In this document: piece by piece, positions 17,800-28,200 of the stretch
How the letters are laid out: the number at the start of each line of letters is the position of its first letter
Numbering within the stretch: the first letter of the stretch is position 1
Assembly (NCBI GenBank): GCA_003153555.1
Contig: PLZS01000164.1
Location: 1 to 64,000 of the forward strand
Length of the DNA stretch: 64,000 nt
Direction of reading: 5' to 3'
Origin: Candidatus Melainabacteria bacterium
Lineage (GTDB): Bacteria; Cyanobacteriota; Vampirovibrionia; Obscuribacterales; Obscuribacteraceae
The notes under the pieces: model-generated
What the model was told of the DNA's origin: nothing
The model's input: the letters and a program-made list of their open reading frames with translations, nothing else
The model's database searches: none
Position numbers and translations under genes: made by a program

Positions 17800-19122
17800 A
17801 TGATCATTCGAATTCTCAAGAGCATTGTTTCGGCGACTGCAATTTCGATACTGTGCGCTGGATTCGCTACTGCAAAGACCGCTGAGTCGACGCCACCTCC
17901 TGTTGATTCCGGATTTTCGTTTGCCGTTTTCGGTGACTCAAGATCAATGATGTACCTCCCTGACAAGGCGGACCAGCAAGAGGAGGCAACCAAACTCATC
18001 GTCGATATGTTCAACCTGGTGCTTCCAGAGAAAGTCGCGGAAGAGGTCGTCAAAAAAGACGTCAAGCTCACCTACGACCCCGACAGCGGGGAGTTGGTGC
18101 AGATCGTCATGCCGTTCATGAGCCAGAGCCAAGTCATGACGCTGACAGTCGACAAAGGATGGGTCACAGAGGCTTCCGTCGAAGACGTGAAATTGCTTCC
18201 CGGTGTGAGGCGCACAATGTTCCGGCTGCATGCCGGAGAGTGGCTTGCCCGCGAAATCGTGAGGGATGTAGAGACAGGTCGGGCGAAGTTTATTCTCAAC
18301 ACGGGGGACTTGGTTTGGTGGGGCAAGCAGGGCAACCCGCCCTCAAAGAACCCGTATTGGAAGTTGGTGTATGAGGATATTCTGAAGCACATGCCGGCCC
18401 CGGACCAACAGATGTTAGAAGCCGGACTGCCCGGGCGCATCTTTCCTGCCGTCGGCAATCATGAGGTGTGGGACGATTCCGACGTTGAAGGTCTGTTGAA
18501 TGCTTTTCCTTATTTGAAAAAGTTCGGGGTTTCCGACAAGCGTCTCGTCTACAAGTTCGATTACAAGGACGCCCTCTTTATCTTTCTGTGGACCGGCAAA
18601 TACGACTATCGCTCACCTACTGGATGGGGTGCCACTCGGCCCACCTACGAGGAGCAGATGAAGGAGTTGAAGCAATGGTTAGATGAAGCCAAGGCTGCGG
18701 GTACTCACAAGGTCTTCGTAGCCTTCCATGCCCCGGCCTTCTGTCGCTCCGGTATGGGACCCATCCCCGATGATCAAAATCCCCACAAGGTTCTTGCCTC
18801 GTACGCGAAAGATTTAGATATTGTCGTGTTCAATGGTCACGTCCACACGACCGAGGTCTACGAAGTGGATGGAGTGAAGTATCTGGTACTAGGCGGCGGT
18901 GGCGCTGAGCAAGATCCGATTCTTCCCGGTAGAAGTCACCTCAAAGTAGCCGACAGCTACCCAAAGGATCTCTATTGGAAAGGACAGGATCGAAAGGAGG
19001 ACTACAACTACCTGCTCGTGGACGTTAAGCCCGGGCAGAAGACGAAGTTTACTCTCAATCGCTTTCGTCCGTGGTCAGCGGAGCCGTTCGCAACCGTCGA
19101 GCTGTTCGGCTCGTCCAAATGA
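17800..19122 (+). CDS. Exported metallophosphoesterase
   Basis: A 440-residue secreted calcineurin-like phosphoesterase. I place the start at ATG 17800 (AAAAGGA about seven bases upstream; GTG 17797 is adjacent), which gives a clean signal peptide ending at GFATAKTAE. Metal-binding motifs appear in order: FAVFGDSR (the usual GDxH has Arg instead of His), LNTGDLVWW, VGNHEVW, VAFHAPAF and FNGHVHTTEVYE. A family-atypical insert (residues about 45-140) sits between the first two motifs. The codon third positions are much richer in G/C than in neighbouring genes, which suggests acquisition by transfer. The substrate, phosphodiester or phosphoprotein, is unknown. Confidence 0.85.
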   Translation: MIIRILKSIVSATAISILCAGFATAKTAESTPPPVDSGFSFAVFGDSRSMMYLPDKADQQEEATKLIVDMFNLVLPEKVAEEVVKKDVKLTYDPDSGELVQIVMPFMSQSQVMTLTVDKGWVTEASVEDVKLLPGVRRTMFRLHAGEWLAREIVRDVETGRAKFILNTGDLVWWGKQGNPPSKNPYWKLVYEDILKHMPAPDQQMLEAGLPGRIFPAVGNHEVWDDSDVEGLLNAFPYLKKFGVSDKRLVYKFDYKDALFIFLWTGKYDYRSPTGWGATRPTYEEQMKELKQWLDEAKAAGTHKVFVAFHAPAFCRSGMGPIPDDQNPHKVLASYAKDLDIVVFNGHVHTTEVYEVDGVKYLVLGGGGAEQDPILPGRSHLKVADSYPKDLYWKGQDRKEDYNYLLVDVKPGQKTKFTLNRFRPWSAEPFATVELFGSSK

Positions 19123-19493
19123 AAGGTCCTAGAGCCAAGAACAACAGCCATGTTCTCGCACCGTATATAGTGCCTAGTCAAATCGCGCGCCCGGCAAGTA
19201 TCCATGACAGACGACAAGATGTTGGCACTAAGCAAAACACTGCAAGGACTAATGTTCCAACCTCTTGCAAAGCTTTGTTTGGTCTTTACGACCAAGGCTC
19301 TCAATATATTGGCAAGCTGTCGCAGACGTATGTATGTGATGCGCTGATTCTCGACGCCATGCACGGGGTTCTATTTGGTGAATGATGGGCATTTTGGTCA
19401 GTACACATTGGGTTCTTTGAATATATCTTCCAGACCCGCTAAACTAATATTTCTGTCCGACGGAATGGGTAGTTATACGGGTGGACCTTAACG
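19123..19493. other. Intergenic region with a promoter for the orphan gene
   Basis: No gene was found in these 371 bases. The 3' part holds a good sigma-70-like promoter (see 19417-19445). Confidence 0.4.
19417..19445 (+). promoter_or_regulatory. Putative sigma-70 promoter for the 152-residue orphan
   Basis: TTGAAT at 19417-19422 and TAAACT at 19440-19445 are separated by 17 bases, the ideal spacer, and lie about 50 bases before the start codon at 19494. Confidence 0.5.
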
Positions 19494-19952
19494 ATGACTG
19501 AAGCTGAAGGCACGGCTATTACCACTGAACAGTTCTTGGAATTTTTAAAGAAGCTGCCCTGGTGTAAACAAGGGACTAATGTTCTTGTCGCTGTCGACAA
19601 GGCAACGCCGGAAATTATTGATATGTTCAAGGACCATGAGCTGAAGGTTTTTCCGACGGCAATGACGATCAAGATGAATAAGTCTATGCTGAAGGAATTT
19701 CAAGAAAAGTATGCTGAAGGCATGCCACTGCCAGTGGTGGTGGTTTGGAAAACAGACGGTGTCTACATCTGGTATCGCCGTCACAAGAGTTCTGAGTTTC
19801 CTTACGATGGTTGGACGAATTCAGAAGCCGCTGCTTATGAACGTGAAAGAGTGTTCGTACCCGCCGACGAGTTCGGTGCCGACTATGCAGCAAGCCACGC
19901 GGATTCGGTCGCAAAATCCAAAGAGTGCCCGACGATTATTCCTCCGCACTAA
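19494..19952 (+). CDS. Hypothetical protein, 152 residues
   Basis: A soluble acidic protein of unknown function. I recognise no family. It begins with a helical FLEFLKKLPW segment, then alternates short strands and helices (VLVAVDKATPEIIDMF, LPVVVVWKTDGVYIWYRRH), which resembles an alpha/beta fold with possible thioredoxin-like layout, but no CxxC is present. The C-terminus is rich in Ala, Asp and Ser and ends in IIPPH. It has its own promoter and a GGTGGA ribosome site about nine bases upstream. No neighbour suggests its role. Confidence 0.6.
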   Translation: MTEAEGTAITTEQFLEFLKKLPWCKQGTNVLVAVDKATPEIIDMFKDHELKVFPTAMTIKMNKSMLKEFQEKYAEGMPLPVVVVWKTDGVYIWYRRHKSSEFPYDGWTNSEAAAYERERVFVPADEFGADYAASHADSVAKSKECPTIIPPH

Positions 19953-19990
19953 GGTCAATTGAAGCACGAAGGCAAGTTCGATGCGGGCAG

Positions 19991-20007
19991 GATGCCGGCG
20001 CTCCAGG
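19991..20007. repeat. Dispersed intergenic repeat, copy 1
   Basis: GATGCCGGCGCTCCAGG, also found in slightly varied form twice at 39785-39824. It lies between the orphan gene and the end of purK. Confidence 0.45.
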
Positions 20008-20021
20008 TCGCTTGTCCTGGT

Positions 20022-21227
20022 TCAGCGCTCAGGATTCGGTTTCGTTTCCAGGCTGGACCGGAATTCTTGTGCATAGCGCAAGGCTTGCTCGGCGCTGCTT
20101 GCGTGGGTGACGAAGTGTCCCATCTTTCTTCCGGCTCGGGCTTCGCGTTTTCCATAGAGCACTAAATCAACAACGTTTGGATGATCCGCTAAGGCTGACA
20201 AATCTAGATCCTCGCGACCTTGCGCCAACCACACGTCTCCTAATAGATTGCCCATACAAAAGGAGCCATTGGCTAAGACTTTTGGTTCGCTCAGCGGAAT
20301 GTCCAACATTACGCGAGCAAGAGCGTCGAATTGACTTAACGTGCAGGCTGTTCTCGTCACATGTCCAGAGTTATGCGGGCGTGGCGCGAATTCGTTTATA
20401 TAAATCTGCCAGCCGTCACACTGTGCACCAGTCGAGCGACGGGCATTGTTCTTGGTGAGGAAAAATTCGGTCGTTAGCAACCCATAAGCACCGAGATGCC
20501 GTGCTGCATCAAGAGCGATTTCGCGGACTTTGTTTTCAATTGATATGGGTATGCGGGCAGGCAAGATAGTGAAGTCGAGAATGTGATTTTTGTGCAGATT
20601 TTCAAAAACAGGAAAGATCACTTCTTTCCCTTGCGGCGAACGAGCCACTATACAACTAACTTCCATCTCGATTGTCAGCGCTTCTTCGAGTACGCCGGCG
20701 TACTCAACTTCGCTGCTTTTCAGTTGCGCAAGAGCCGACTGCGAATCATCAGGATTGGATAAAAAATACTGTCCTTTACCGTCGTATCCACCGCGACTGC
20801 TTTTCAGGATGCTGGGGTAACCAAACTGAGTGAGGATTTCGGGAAGCGCTTCTAAGTCACTAATTGCAGTGAAGGAGGCGTGAGGCAAATTATGCTCACG
20901 CAAAAATGTTTTTTCTCGCAAACGATCTTGCGTCGTGTGTAAAACGCTTACGCTGGGATGAATTGGCTTCGTTTTTTCAAAGTGATATAGTTCGCTACTT
21001 TCAACATTTTCAAATTCATAAGTAACGGCATCAACTCCTGAAAAGAATCTTTCAAGCGCAGGAATATTTGTCCATTTCTCATTGAAGCACTGTCCAGCAC
21101 CGACTTGTTTGCACGCTGGAGCTGACCGGTCGGGGTCATAGATGGATACGGCGCCGCCTTGTCGGTGAATGCTTTCCGTAAGCAACATGCCCAACTGCCC
21201 GCCGCCAAGCACGCCAATTCGCTTCAT
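20022..21227 (-). CDS. purK: N5-carboxyaminoimidazole ribonucleotide synthase
   Basis: PurK (401 residues, normal size) uses ATP and bicarbonate to carboxylate AIR at N5, the first half of step six in purine synthesis. It is an ATP-grasp enzyme: residues 1-20 carry IGVLGGGQLGMLLTES, the Rossmann glycine loop, a central SILKSSRGGYDGKGQY forms the ATP-binding loop, and INEFAPRPHNSGHVT is the family signature near residue 275. It overlaps purE by four bases (ATGA), so the two are translationally coupled and together replace the class II PurE route. It is the last gene of the pur cluster. Confidence 0.96.
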   Translation of the reverse strand: MKRIGVLGGGQLGMLLTESIHRQGGAVSIYDPDRSAPACKQVGAGQCFNEKWTNIPALERFFSGVDAVTYEFENVESSELYHFEKTKPIHPSVSVLHTTQDRLREKTFLREHNLPHASFTAISDLEALPEILTQFGYPSILKSSRGGYDGKGQYFLSNPDDSQSALAQLKSSEVEYAGVLEEALTIEMEVSCIVARSPQGKEVIFPVFENLHKNHILDFTILPARIPISIENKVREIALDAARHLGAYGLLTTEFFLTKNNARRSTGAQCDGWQIYINEFAPRPHNSGHVTRTACTLSQFDALARVMLDIPLSEPKVLANGSFCMGNLLGDVWLAQGREDLDLSALADHPNVVDLVLYGKREARAGRKMGHFVTHASSAEQALRYAQEFRSSLETKPNPER

Positions 21228-21745
21228 TTCAGATCTGGACCCTTATTCAAGCGTGCCTGCACTTTGGCGTTTCCGGCGAGTGCGGCATCCGCTCGTTGTT
21301 TTCGATAAACTTCCAACTTGCCGGCGAGAACTTTGTCTTCAATGGCCAGAATTTGGACGGCGAACAATGCAGCGTTGGTAGCACCACTGGTGCCGATGGC
21401 AAAAGTCGCGGTCGGTATGCCGGCAGGCATTTGAACGATCGAAAGTAAACTATCCAGACCGCTGAGCGCTTTGGATTGGATCGGTACTCCGAGTACGGGC
21501 AATGTCGTTAGAGCCGAGATCATGCCCGGCAGATGCGCGGCGCCTCCAGCCGCGGCGATCAGCACTTTAAGCCCGCGAGACTGAGCGCTAGTTGCGTAGT
21601 CGAACATGACTTGCGGGGTGCGGTGTGCACTAGTGATCGATATTTCGTAGGCGACCGCAAAGCTGCTGAGGATTTCCTCTGCGAATTGCAATGTCTCGTA
21701 GTCAGTCTCGCTGCCCATGACGATTCCGACTATCGGCTTGTTCAT
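21224..21745 (-). CDS. purE: N5-carboxyaminoimidazole ribonucleotide mutase
   Basis: PurE (173 residues) moves the carboxyl group of N5-CAIR to C4, giving CAIR. The class I signature is clear: VGIVMGSETDYETL at the N-terminus, SAHRTPQVMFDYA with the catalytic His, AAAGGAAHLPGMISALT, and LPVLGVPIQSK. GGGGAG lies six bases before the ATG. It is followed by purK with a four-base overlap and lies 23 bases after purH. Confidence 0.97.
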   Translation of the reverse strand: MNKPIVGIVMGSETDYETLQFAEEILSSFAVAYEISITSAHRTPQVMFDYATSAQSRGLKVLIAAAGGAAHLPGMISALTTLPVLGVPIQSKALSGLDSLLSIVQMPAGIPTATFAIGTSGATNAALFAVQILAIEDKVLAGKLEVYRKQRADAALAGNAKVQARLNKGPDLK

Positions 21746-21768
21746 AGCGTCTCCCCTCAGTGTTCCCG

Positions 21769-23367
21769 TTAGTGCTTGAAGCAGCGCTGTCCCGTAAACA
21801 GCATGGTGATGCCTGCCTTTTCACAAGCGGCAATAACTTCTTTGTCTTTGACGCTGCCGCCAGGTTGAACTATGACGCTGATGCCTGCTTTGGCCGCAGC
21901 ATCGATGTTGTCTGTGGCTGGGAAGAATGCATCGCTGGCCATTATTGCGCCCTTAGCTTTTCCACCAGCTTGATCGAGAGCGATGTTAACGCTGGCGATT
22001 CTGCTCGTTTGACCGATGCCAAATCCTAACGACTGTCCATCTTTTGCTATAAAAATGGCGTTGCTGGTTAAGTGCTTCACCACAGCCCAGGCGAAGGCTG
22101 CATCCACGATGTGTTCGTTTTGCAACCGGCCACCGCTAACACACTGGAACTGGGCCAGTTGAACTGGCGGTTCAACATCCTTCTCGATGATCCAGCCAAA
22201 GTCCTGCAGATCCCGCAGATGCCACGAAGTTGTCTCGGTCGGCAACAATAGCGATGAACGCAGCTTGAGCACCCGAACATTTTTCTTTGACTTGAAGACT
22301 TTCAGGGCTTCTTCGTCGAAGTCAGGTGCCGCGACGATCTCAACAAAACCCTGGGTGATCTTTTCTGCTAGTTCCGCTGTCACCTTTTCGGTGAAACCAA
22401 ATATGCCACCAAACGCCGCCATCGGATCCGTATCGTATGCTCTTTGATAAGCCTCGAGCAAATCCTTGCCGACAGCCACGCCGCATGGGTTGTTGTGCTT
22501 GATGATGCAGGCTGCAGGTGAACCGATATCTCGTAAGATTCGAACCAGACAATAAGTGTCCGTTATGTTGTTTGAAGAAAGTTCTTTGCCTTGCAATTGC
22601 TCAAAAGGAGGGAAAGCATCCTTACCTTCCATTGTTCCCGAGAATCGACCATCTGAGTACCAGACAGCAGCTTGATGGGGATTCTCGCCGTAACGCAACT
22701 GTTGGAACTGCGCCAGTTTTATGTCAACGGCTTCAGGCAGTTCTCCTGACGCAGCTGCGGCAGTAGCGGCGATGGAATCAGCATTGCCTTGGCTGGCAAC
22801 AAAATAATTGGCGATGTGCGTGTCATATTCTGAGGTTCGTTTAAAGGTTTGCTGCGCCAATTGCCTTCTGAAGGAGTGGCTCAGTTGCCCTTTCTCGGCA
22901 GCCATTTCCTTCAAGATATCTGTGTATTGACCTGGCTCGCAAGCGACTGTGACGCGAGTGTAGTTCTTCGCGGCAGCGCGTAACAGACTGACACCGCCGA
23001 TGTCTATGTGTTCGATCATCTCGGCTTCGGCCAATTTTTGCTTCAGCTTTTCTTCGAAGGGATAAAGGTTGACGATGACGATATCGATTTCGCTAATGCC
23101 GTGTTCGCTTAAGCTGGCGCGGTCTTCTTTTGAAGGTCTTGAGAGAATCCCGGCAAATACTTTCGGATGGAGTGTCTTCACTCTCCCGTCAAGAATCTCA
23201 GGAAATTTTGTTAGTTCTTCGACCGCTTCGCACTTGAAACCGCGCTCTTCCAGGAACTTCGAAGTGCTGCGCGTGGCAATTAGTCTCACTTCGTCAAACT
23301 CTTGAACGCCTTTGAGAAAGTGCTCTAAGCCTGTCTTATCCCAGACACTGACTAATATTGTTCGCAT
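21769..23367 (-). CDS. purH: Bifunctional AICAR transformylase / IMP cyclohydrolase
   Basis: PurH (532 residues) performs the last two steps: it formylates AICAR with 10-formyl-THF and closes the ring to IMP. The N-terminal methylglyoxal-synthase-like cyclohydrolase domain spans about residues 1-195 (start ILVSVWDKTGLEHFLKG). The transformylase domain follows and contains IIKHNNPCGVAVG, with the catalytic Lys-His pair, and DAFFPATDNIDAAAKAG near the end. AGGAGAG lies five bases before the ATG. It sits between purM and purE, with short gaps of about 25 bases. Confidence 0.97.
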   Translation of the reverse strand: MRTILVSVWDKTGLEHFLKGVQEFDEVRLIATRSTSKFLEERGFKCEAVEELTKFPEILDGRVKTLHPKVFAGILSRPSKEDRASLSEHGISEIDIVIVNLYPFEEKLKQKLAEAEMIEHIDIGGVSLLRAAAKNYTRVTVACEPGQYTDILKEMAAEKGQLSHSFRRQLAQQTFKRTSEYDTHIANYFVASQGNADSIAATAAAASGELPEAVDIKLAQFQQLRYGENPHQAAVWYSDGRFSGTMEGKDAFPPFEQLQGKELSSNNITDTYCLVRILRDIGSPAACIIKHNNPCGVAVGKDLLEAYQRAYDTDPMAAFGGIFGFTEKVTAELAEKITQGFVEIVAAPDFDEEALKVFKSKKNVRVLKLRSSLLLPTETTSWHLRDLQDFGWIIEKDVEPPVQLAQFQCVSGGRLQNEHIVDAAFAWAVVKHLTSNAIFIAKDGQSLGFGIGQTSRIASVNIALDQAGGKAKGAIMASDAFFPATDNIDAAAKAGISVIVQPGGSVKDKEVIAACEKAGITMLFTGQRCFKH

Positions 23368-23392
23368 TCTGCTCTCCTGAGTGAGTTTTCCG

Positions 23393-24385
23393 CTAGTTCG
23401 AAATGATCATGCTTGAGTCTTTGCAATCGACACTAAGCTTGCCACTTTGATCGGTGACTTGTCCAACAAGCTGCGCTTGAAAGTTGTGATTCGTAAAGGT
23501 CTCGATCACAACCGCAGCATTTTCTTTTTTAACAATTATTGAAAGTCCCATGCCCATGTTGAATGTTTTGAAAAGTTCTTCCTGAGCGACATGTTTTCGT
23601 AATTCCGTATATATTTCTGGCTCTGGGAGCGGATTGTTGATTGCAAAACCGATTCCTGTTTTTAACCTGAATAGATTGCGCCAGCCACCACCTGTGATGT
23701 GAGCAATACCTTTTAGCTTTATTCCAGGTTTTCCAAAAAGTTCAACGACTGGCTTGACATAGATGAGCGTCGGCGTAAGTAGCGATTCCCATTTCGATTT
23801 CGGAACCACTTTGCGAGCTAAGGAAAAGCCATTGGAGTGGACTCCGCTCGATGCCACGCCAATCACCAGATCGCCTGGTTCAATGTCATCGCCCGTGATC
23901 AATTCGTTCTTAGATACTAAACCCATCGAGAAGCCGGCTAGGTCGAAGTGCTTGTCCTGATACAAGTCTGGCACTTCAGCAGTTTCACCTCCGACTAATA
24001 GCATCCCTGCTTGGTCGCAGCCGATGGCGATTCCCTTGATTATGTCGTCAGCATAGTGATCAACAAGTTTGGACGTTGCATAATAATCCAGAAAGGAAAG
24101 CGGCTTAGCGCCTACGCAAATCAAGTCATTGGCGCACATGGCGACCAAATCAATGCCGATCGTATCAAGCTTGTCTAACTCGCTGGCCAGAAGCAATTTT
24201 GTACCAACACCATCTGTGGTGAGTGCAACAGCTTGGAACTCAGAGATTGGCACAACCGAAGCGTATCCACCGGCGCCTGCCCAGAGCCTCTCGTGCCCCG
24301 GTCGACGAGAAAGCTTTTTCAATCTGCCAACAAACGCTTCTGCCTTGAGTACGTCAACTCCGGCTGCAGCATATGTATTTTCCAT
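23393..24385 (-). CDS. purM: Phosphoribosylformylglycinamidine cyclo-ligase (AIR synthetase)
   Basis: PurM (330 residues) closes the imidazole ring of FGAM with ATP to give AIR. I place the start at MENTYAAAGVDV (ATG 24385) because AGGAG lies about six bases upstream; a six-residue longer frame would overlap the purQ stop. Family motifs are TTDGVGTKLLLASELD, AMCANDLICVGAKPLSFLDYYA and ITGGGWRNLFRL. It belongs to the same superfamily as the two halves of PurL. It follows purQ at 14 bases. Confidence 0.95.
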   Translation of the reverse strand: MENTYAAAGVDVLKAEAFVGRLKKLSRRPGHERLWAGAGGYASVVPISEFQAVALTTDGVGTKLLLASELDKLDTIGIDLVAMCANDLICVGAKPLSFLDYYATSKLVDHYADDIIKGIAIGCDQAGMLLVGGETAEVPDLYQDKHFDLAGFSMGLVSKNELITGDDIEPGDLVIGVASSGVHSNGFSLARKVVPKSKWESLLTPTLIYVKPVVELFGKPGIKLKGIAHITGGGWRNLFRLKTGIGFAINNPLPEPEIYTELRKHVAQEELFKTFNMGMGLSIIVKKENAAVVIETFTNHNFQAQLVGQVTDQSGKLSVDCKDSSMIISN

Positions 24386-24399
24386 CGGCTCTCCTCTAC

Positions 24400-25191
24400 T
24401 CAATTTAACGACGCGGCTGCGTTGGAAAAGATTGCTAGACCATGGGGAATCTCGGCTATGGTCGTCGAACGTTCAAATCTCTTGATCGCTACTTGGCGGT
24501 TCGTCCATGATGGATTCTGTGTCCAACGAACGAACGCCTCTGGGTGTGGCATTAGACCCAAAACATTTCCGGCCGGGTTGGTGAGCGCAGCGATCTTGTC
24601 GAAGCTACCGTTCACTTCGTCTGTATACCGCAATGGCGCCAATCGCTTTACTGTCTGCTCGACTGATTCGCCTGCTCCATCCTCAAGTGGCTCAAGAGCC
24701 AGCCGCCCTTCGCCGTGACGAATCGGTAATTCGATTTCGCGTAACGAGGTGAAGAATCTGCTGTTTACATCCGGATATACCTGCAACCGAACCCATCGGT
24801 TGATGAATTTTAACTGCGCGTTTCTTACCAAACTGACGATGCGAGGATCGTTTTCTCCTGAGAAAGGGAGCAGTCCTAACTGCACCAGGACCTGAAAGCC
24901 GTTGCAGATGCCGAGCACCAAATTGCCATTCTCTATATATGTATAAAGTGCGTCTTGCAAACGTTCCCTCAATTTGATTGCCAAAATTTTGCCGCTGGCA
25001 ATTTCGTCGCCGTAAGAAAAACCGCCTGGAATGACGAGCATTTGCGCTTTCGAGAGTGCCTGAGGATTGAGCAGTAAGTCAGAAACATGCATAGGTGCGG
25101 CCGCGAAGCCAGACAGATTTAGAGCCCAAGCAGTTTCAGCATCACAGTTGATCCCGTCGCCACATAAAACTATTGCCCCAGGTTTGTGCAC
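24400..25191 (-). CDS. purQ: Phosphoribosylformylglycinamidine synthase glutaminase subunit
   Basis: PurQ (263 residues) hydrolyses glutamine and feeds ammonia to PurL. It is a class I glutamine amidotransferase: PGGFSYGDEIASGKILA forms the oxyanion loop, LGICNGFQVLVQLGLLP holds the nucleophile Cys, and the C-terminal LMPHPEAFVRW holds the His-Glu pair. The start is GTG 25191 with GAGGGA upstream. A separate purQ implies that the neighbouring synthetase lacks the glutaminase domain, which agrees with its length. Confidence 0.95.
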   Translation of the reverse strand: MHKPGAIVLCGDGINCDAETAWALNLSGFAAAPMHVSDLLLNPQALSKAQMLVIPGGFSYGDEIASGKILAIKLRERLQDALYTYIENGNLVLGICNGFQVLVQLGLLPFSGENDPRIVSLVRNAQLKFINRWVRLQVYPDVNSRFFTSLREIELPIRHGEGRLALEPLEDGAGESVEQTVKRLAPLRYTDEVNGSFDKIAALTNPAGNVLGLMPHPEAFVRWTQNPSWTNRQVAIKRFERSTTIAEIPHGLAIFSNAAASLN

Positions 25192-25203
25192 CGTTTTCCC
25201 TCG

Positions 25204-28200
25204 CTAATCAAAAGGTAAGGACGTACGCCACGCTCGTTCTAAGTCCATCATTGCAAGATCGATCACCGTTGCCTCGCCTTCCCAAACCGTCAGGCGCGGT
25301 TTGTCGGAGACGATGCCAATCTCCTCGCACGCAAAGTCTTTCCAGAACTCTTCCCACTCGGATTTGTGGGAGGGGTCGATGCTAATCACAAGGCGCGCTG
25401 GTCCTTCGGCGAAGAGTATTGTGTCTATCCGGCTTAGCACCTTCTCTGCACTGACAGGTAAGGAAGAGTTGTCTCCGCTTTTCTTTTCGAATTCAACGAG
25501 GTGCGTGAGATCGATTTTTGCACCCTTTCCGCTGCCGATGATGCACTCGGAAATCGCTACAGCAAGCCCACCTTCAGATGAGTCATGGGCTGAGTTGATC
25601 CAACCTTTGTCCATTGTTTGATGCACCTTTCGATAGAGCTGTGCTGCTTTTTGTAAATCTATCTGCGGCGTTAGTGCTGATTGCCAGCCAAGCATTTCCT
25701 CGTAATGGCTACCAGCTAAACCAGGCTTGCCAGCTCGGAGCAGATAGATGATGTCTCCTGGTTGTTTAAATTCCATCGACACGCATTTACTTACATCGGG
25801 CACTCGTGCCATGCCCGAAATTAACAATGTTGGAGGAATTGAGAGACGAATGACACCATCATCGAAGTCATTTTTCATGCTGTCTTTGCCGGAAATCAGC
25901 GGCGCCTTATACGCAAGAACTGCTTCCGCAAGTCCCTGACAGGCTCGCACCAGGAGTGCCAACAACGTTTTCCCGTGTTGATTTTTAGTGCTCAGTACAG
26001 GATCTGGCCAGCAGAAATTATCCAACAGTGTGACAGTGTCCGGGTCTGCTCCCACGCATACCAAGTTGCGCACAGCCTCATCTACGGCACAGATCGCCAT
26101 CAAGTGTGGATCGTGCTTGCTCAGCCTCGGATTCAAGCCATTAGAAATTGCTAGACCGGCCTTGTCACCATAGACGGGGCAGATCACTGCCGCGTCGCAA
26201 GGAGCTTGCTGTCGTTCACCCATTAAAGGCTTAATTACGCTCATTCCTTGCACTTCATGATCGTATTGCCGAATCACTTGCTCTCGGCTAGAGATATTCG
26301 GATGAGCCAGTAAGCGAAGTAAAAATTTGCCCAAATCGGCTGGCACCGAGCCAGACGTCATAGTGATCTGCGACGGTTTCCATTCGGCTTCAAGCTCTAG
26401 TGGAGGCAAACCTTCATGGAGGAAAGTTAGATCTAGCAAAGCAACCGGCTTGCCGGCTCGAGTTACTTCGAAATAGCCTTTGTCATGAAAGACCCCAATC
26501 GCCGTTGCTTCAACATGATGCTTTTCAGCCAACGCGTGCAGCTTATCCAATGATGTCGTCGAGAGTGTCATGCGCTCTTGTGATTCTGACACCACTATTT
26601 CCCAATCTGCCAGACCTGGATACTTCGTTGGAATTTGATCCAGCTCGATTGTGGCACCATTTGTTATTTGAGCCATCTCGCCGACCGATGAAGATAGACC
26701 ACCGGCGCCATTGTCCGTGATGCCCGTAATCAACCCCTGGTCACGTGCTTCGATGATGAAGTCGAGAACGCGCTTTTGTGTGAAGGGGTCGCCAATTTGC
26801 ACTGCCGACATCGGTGAACCTTCGTGCAATGATTCTGACGAGAACGTTGCACCATGGATGCCGTCTTTACCGACACGACCACCGACCATGACTATTGTGT
26901 CGCCGACTTTGGTGTGCTTCTCGTACCCACATTTCCCATGTACGTCAAGTGGGAGTATACCGCCCGTTCCACAGAACACCAGAGGCTTAGCGCGATAGCC
27001 GGGATGGAAGAATATGGCGCCGTTCACAGTCGGAATGCCGCTTTTGTTGCCGCCGTCTTCTACACCCTTGCGCACTCCGTCCATAATCGCTTTGGCCGGC
27101 AATAATTTGGGTCGGGTCGGTAAGTCGGAGGACGGAAACGCGAAACAAAACACGTCTGTGTTAAAAATCGGTTTGGCACCAAGCCCGGTGCCCAGGATAT
27201 CTCGATTGACGCCAAGAATTCCAGTCAGGGCGCCGCCATATGGCTCAAGTGCAGATGGCGAATTGTGTGTCTCCACCTTAAAGCAGACCGCCCAATCATC
27301 GTCCCACTTAACTACACCACTATTGTCTTTGAACACGGAAAGAAGATCCTTTCTCGATGCCATTAGCTCTTTTGTCGGCCCCTGAATGTAAGTTTTGTAG
27401 AGGCTTTTGACGACGACCTTGTTTTTGTTGCCCGAGCTAAAGTCGACATGAGAAATGGTGGCGTTGAAAATTTTGTGCTTGCAGTGTTCAGACCATGTTT
27501 GAGCAAGAATCTCTAACTCCACATCCGTGGGACTGCTCGGTAAACCATTAGCGCTTCTGTTTTGTTGCACCTGCTTCTGTCTGAAAAAATTTCTGATCGT
27601 TCGCATCTCGCTCAGTGTCAGAGCCAAGAGGCGATCTTTGCTCAGCGCCTCCAGACCTTCATCTTCTAATTCGAGATTAACAGGCACTGTTTGAGGTGGC
27701 TCTGGTAGACGGACAGTGGGGAACAGCAACAACTCGCTCGTGCAGTCTGCTGACAAATCATGAACCTTGAATGTGTCCGCAAGTGGATGGTAGATCGTGT
27801 AGCGGCTAGCTCTTTCAACGGATTCGGAATCGCTGTAAATTTTGTCCATAGTTAGAGTTTTGCGCAAGTTAGCCGCAACCTCAGCACTCATCAAACGATC
27901 GCGAAAGATAAATCCGGCACCGGATGAAACTGAGATATCGGGAAATTTTTTGAGCTCTAGCGCTTCCTGAACCGTGTGAGCAAGATTGTCAGTAACCCCA
28001 GGCAGGAACTGACGCTCCGCCCACCATCGATATCCTCGTCCACTCCATTTTTCTACCCATGATGATCTTTCTTCCGGGCGGGCGATCCACAAATCTTCTT
28101 GAAGGGGATCGATCAATACTTCGCGTAAGGCGACAGATAAATCGTCCAATTGATCTTTATAGCGTTCTGGGATGCGCACCCAGTAGAGAGCAAATGCCGA

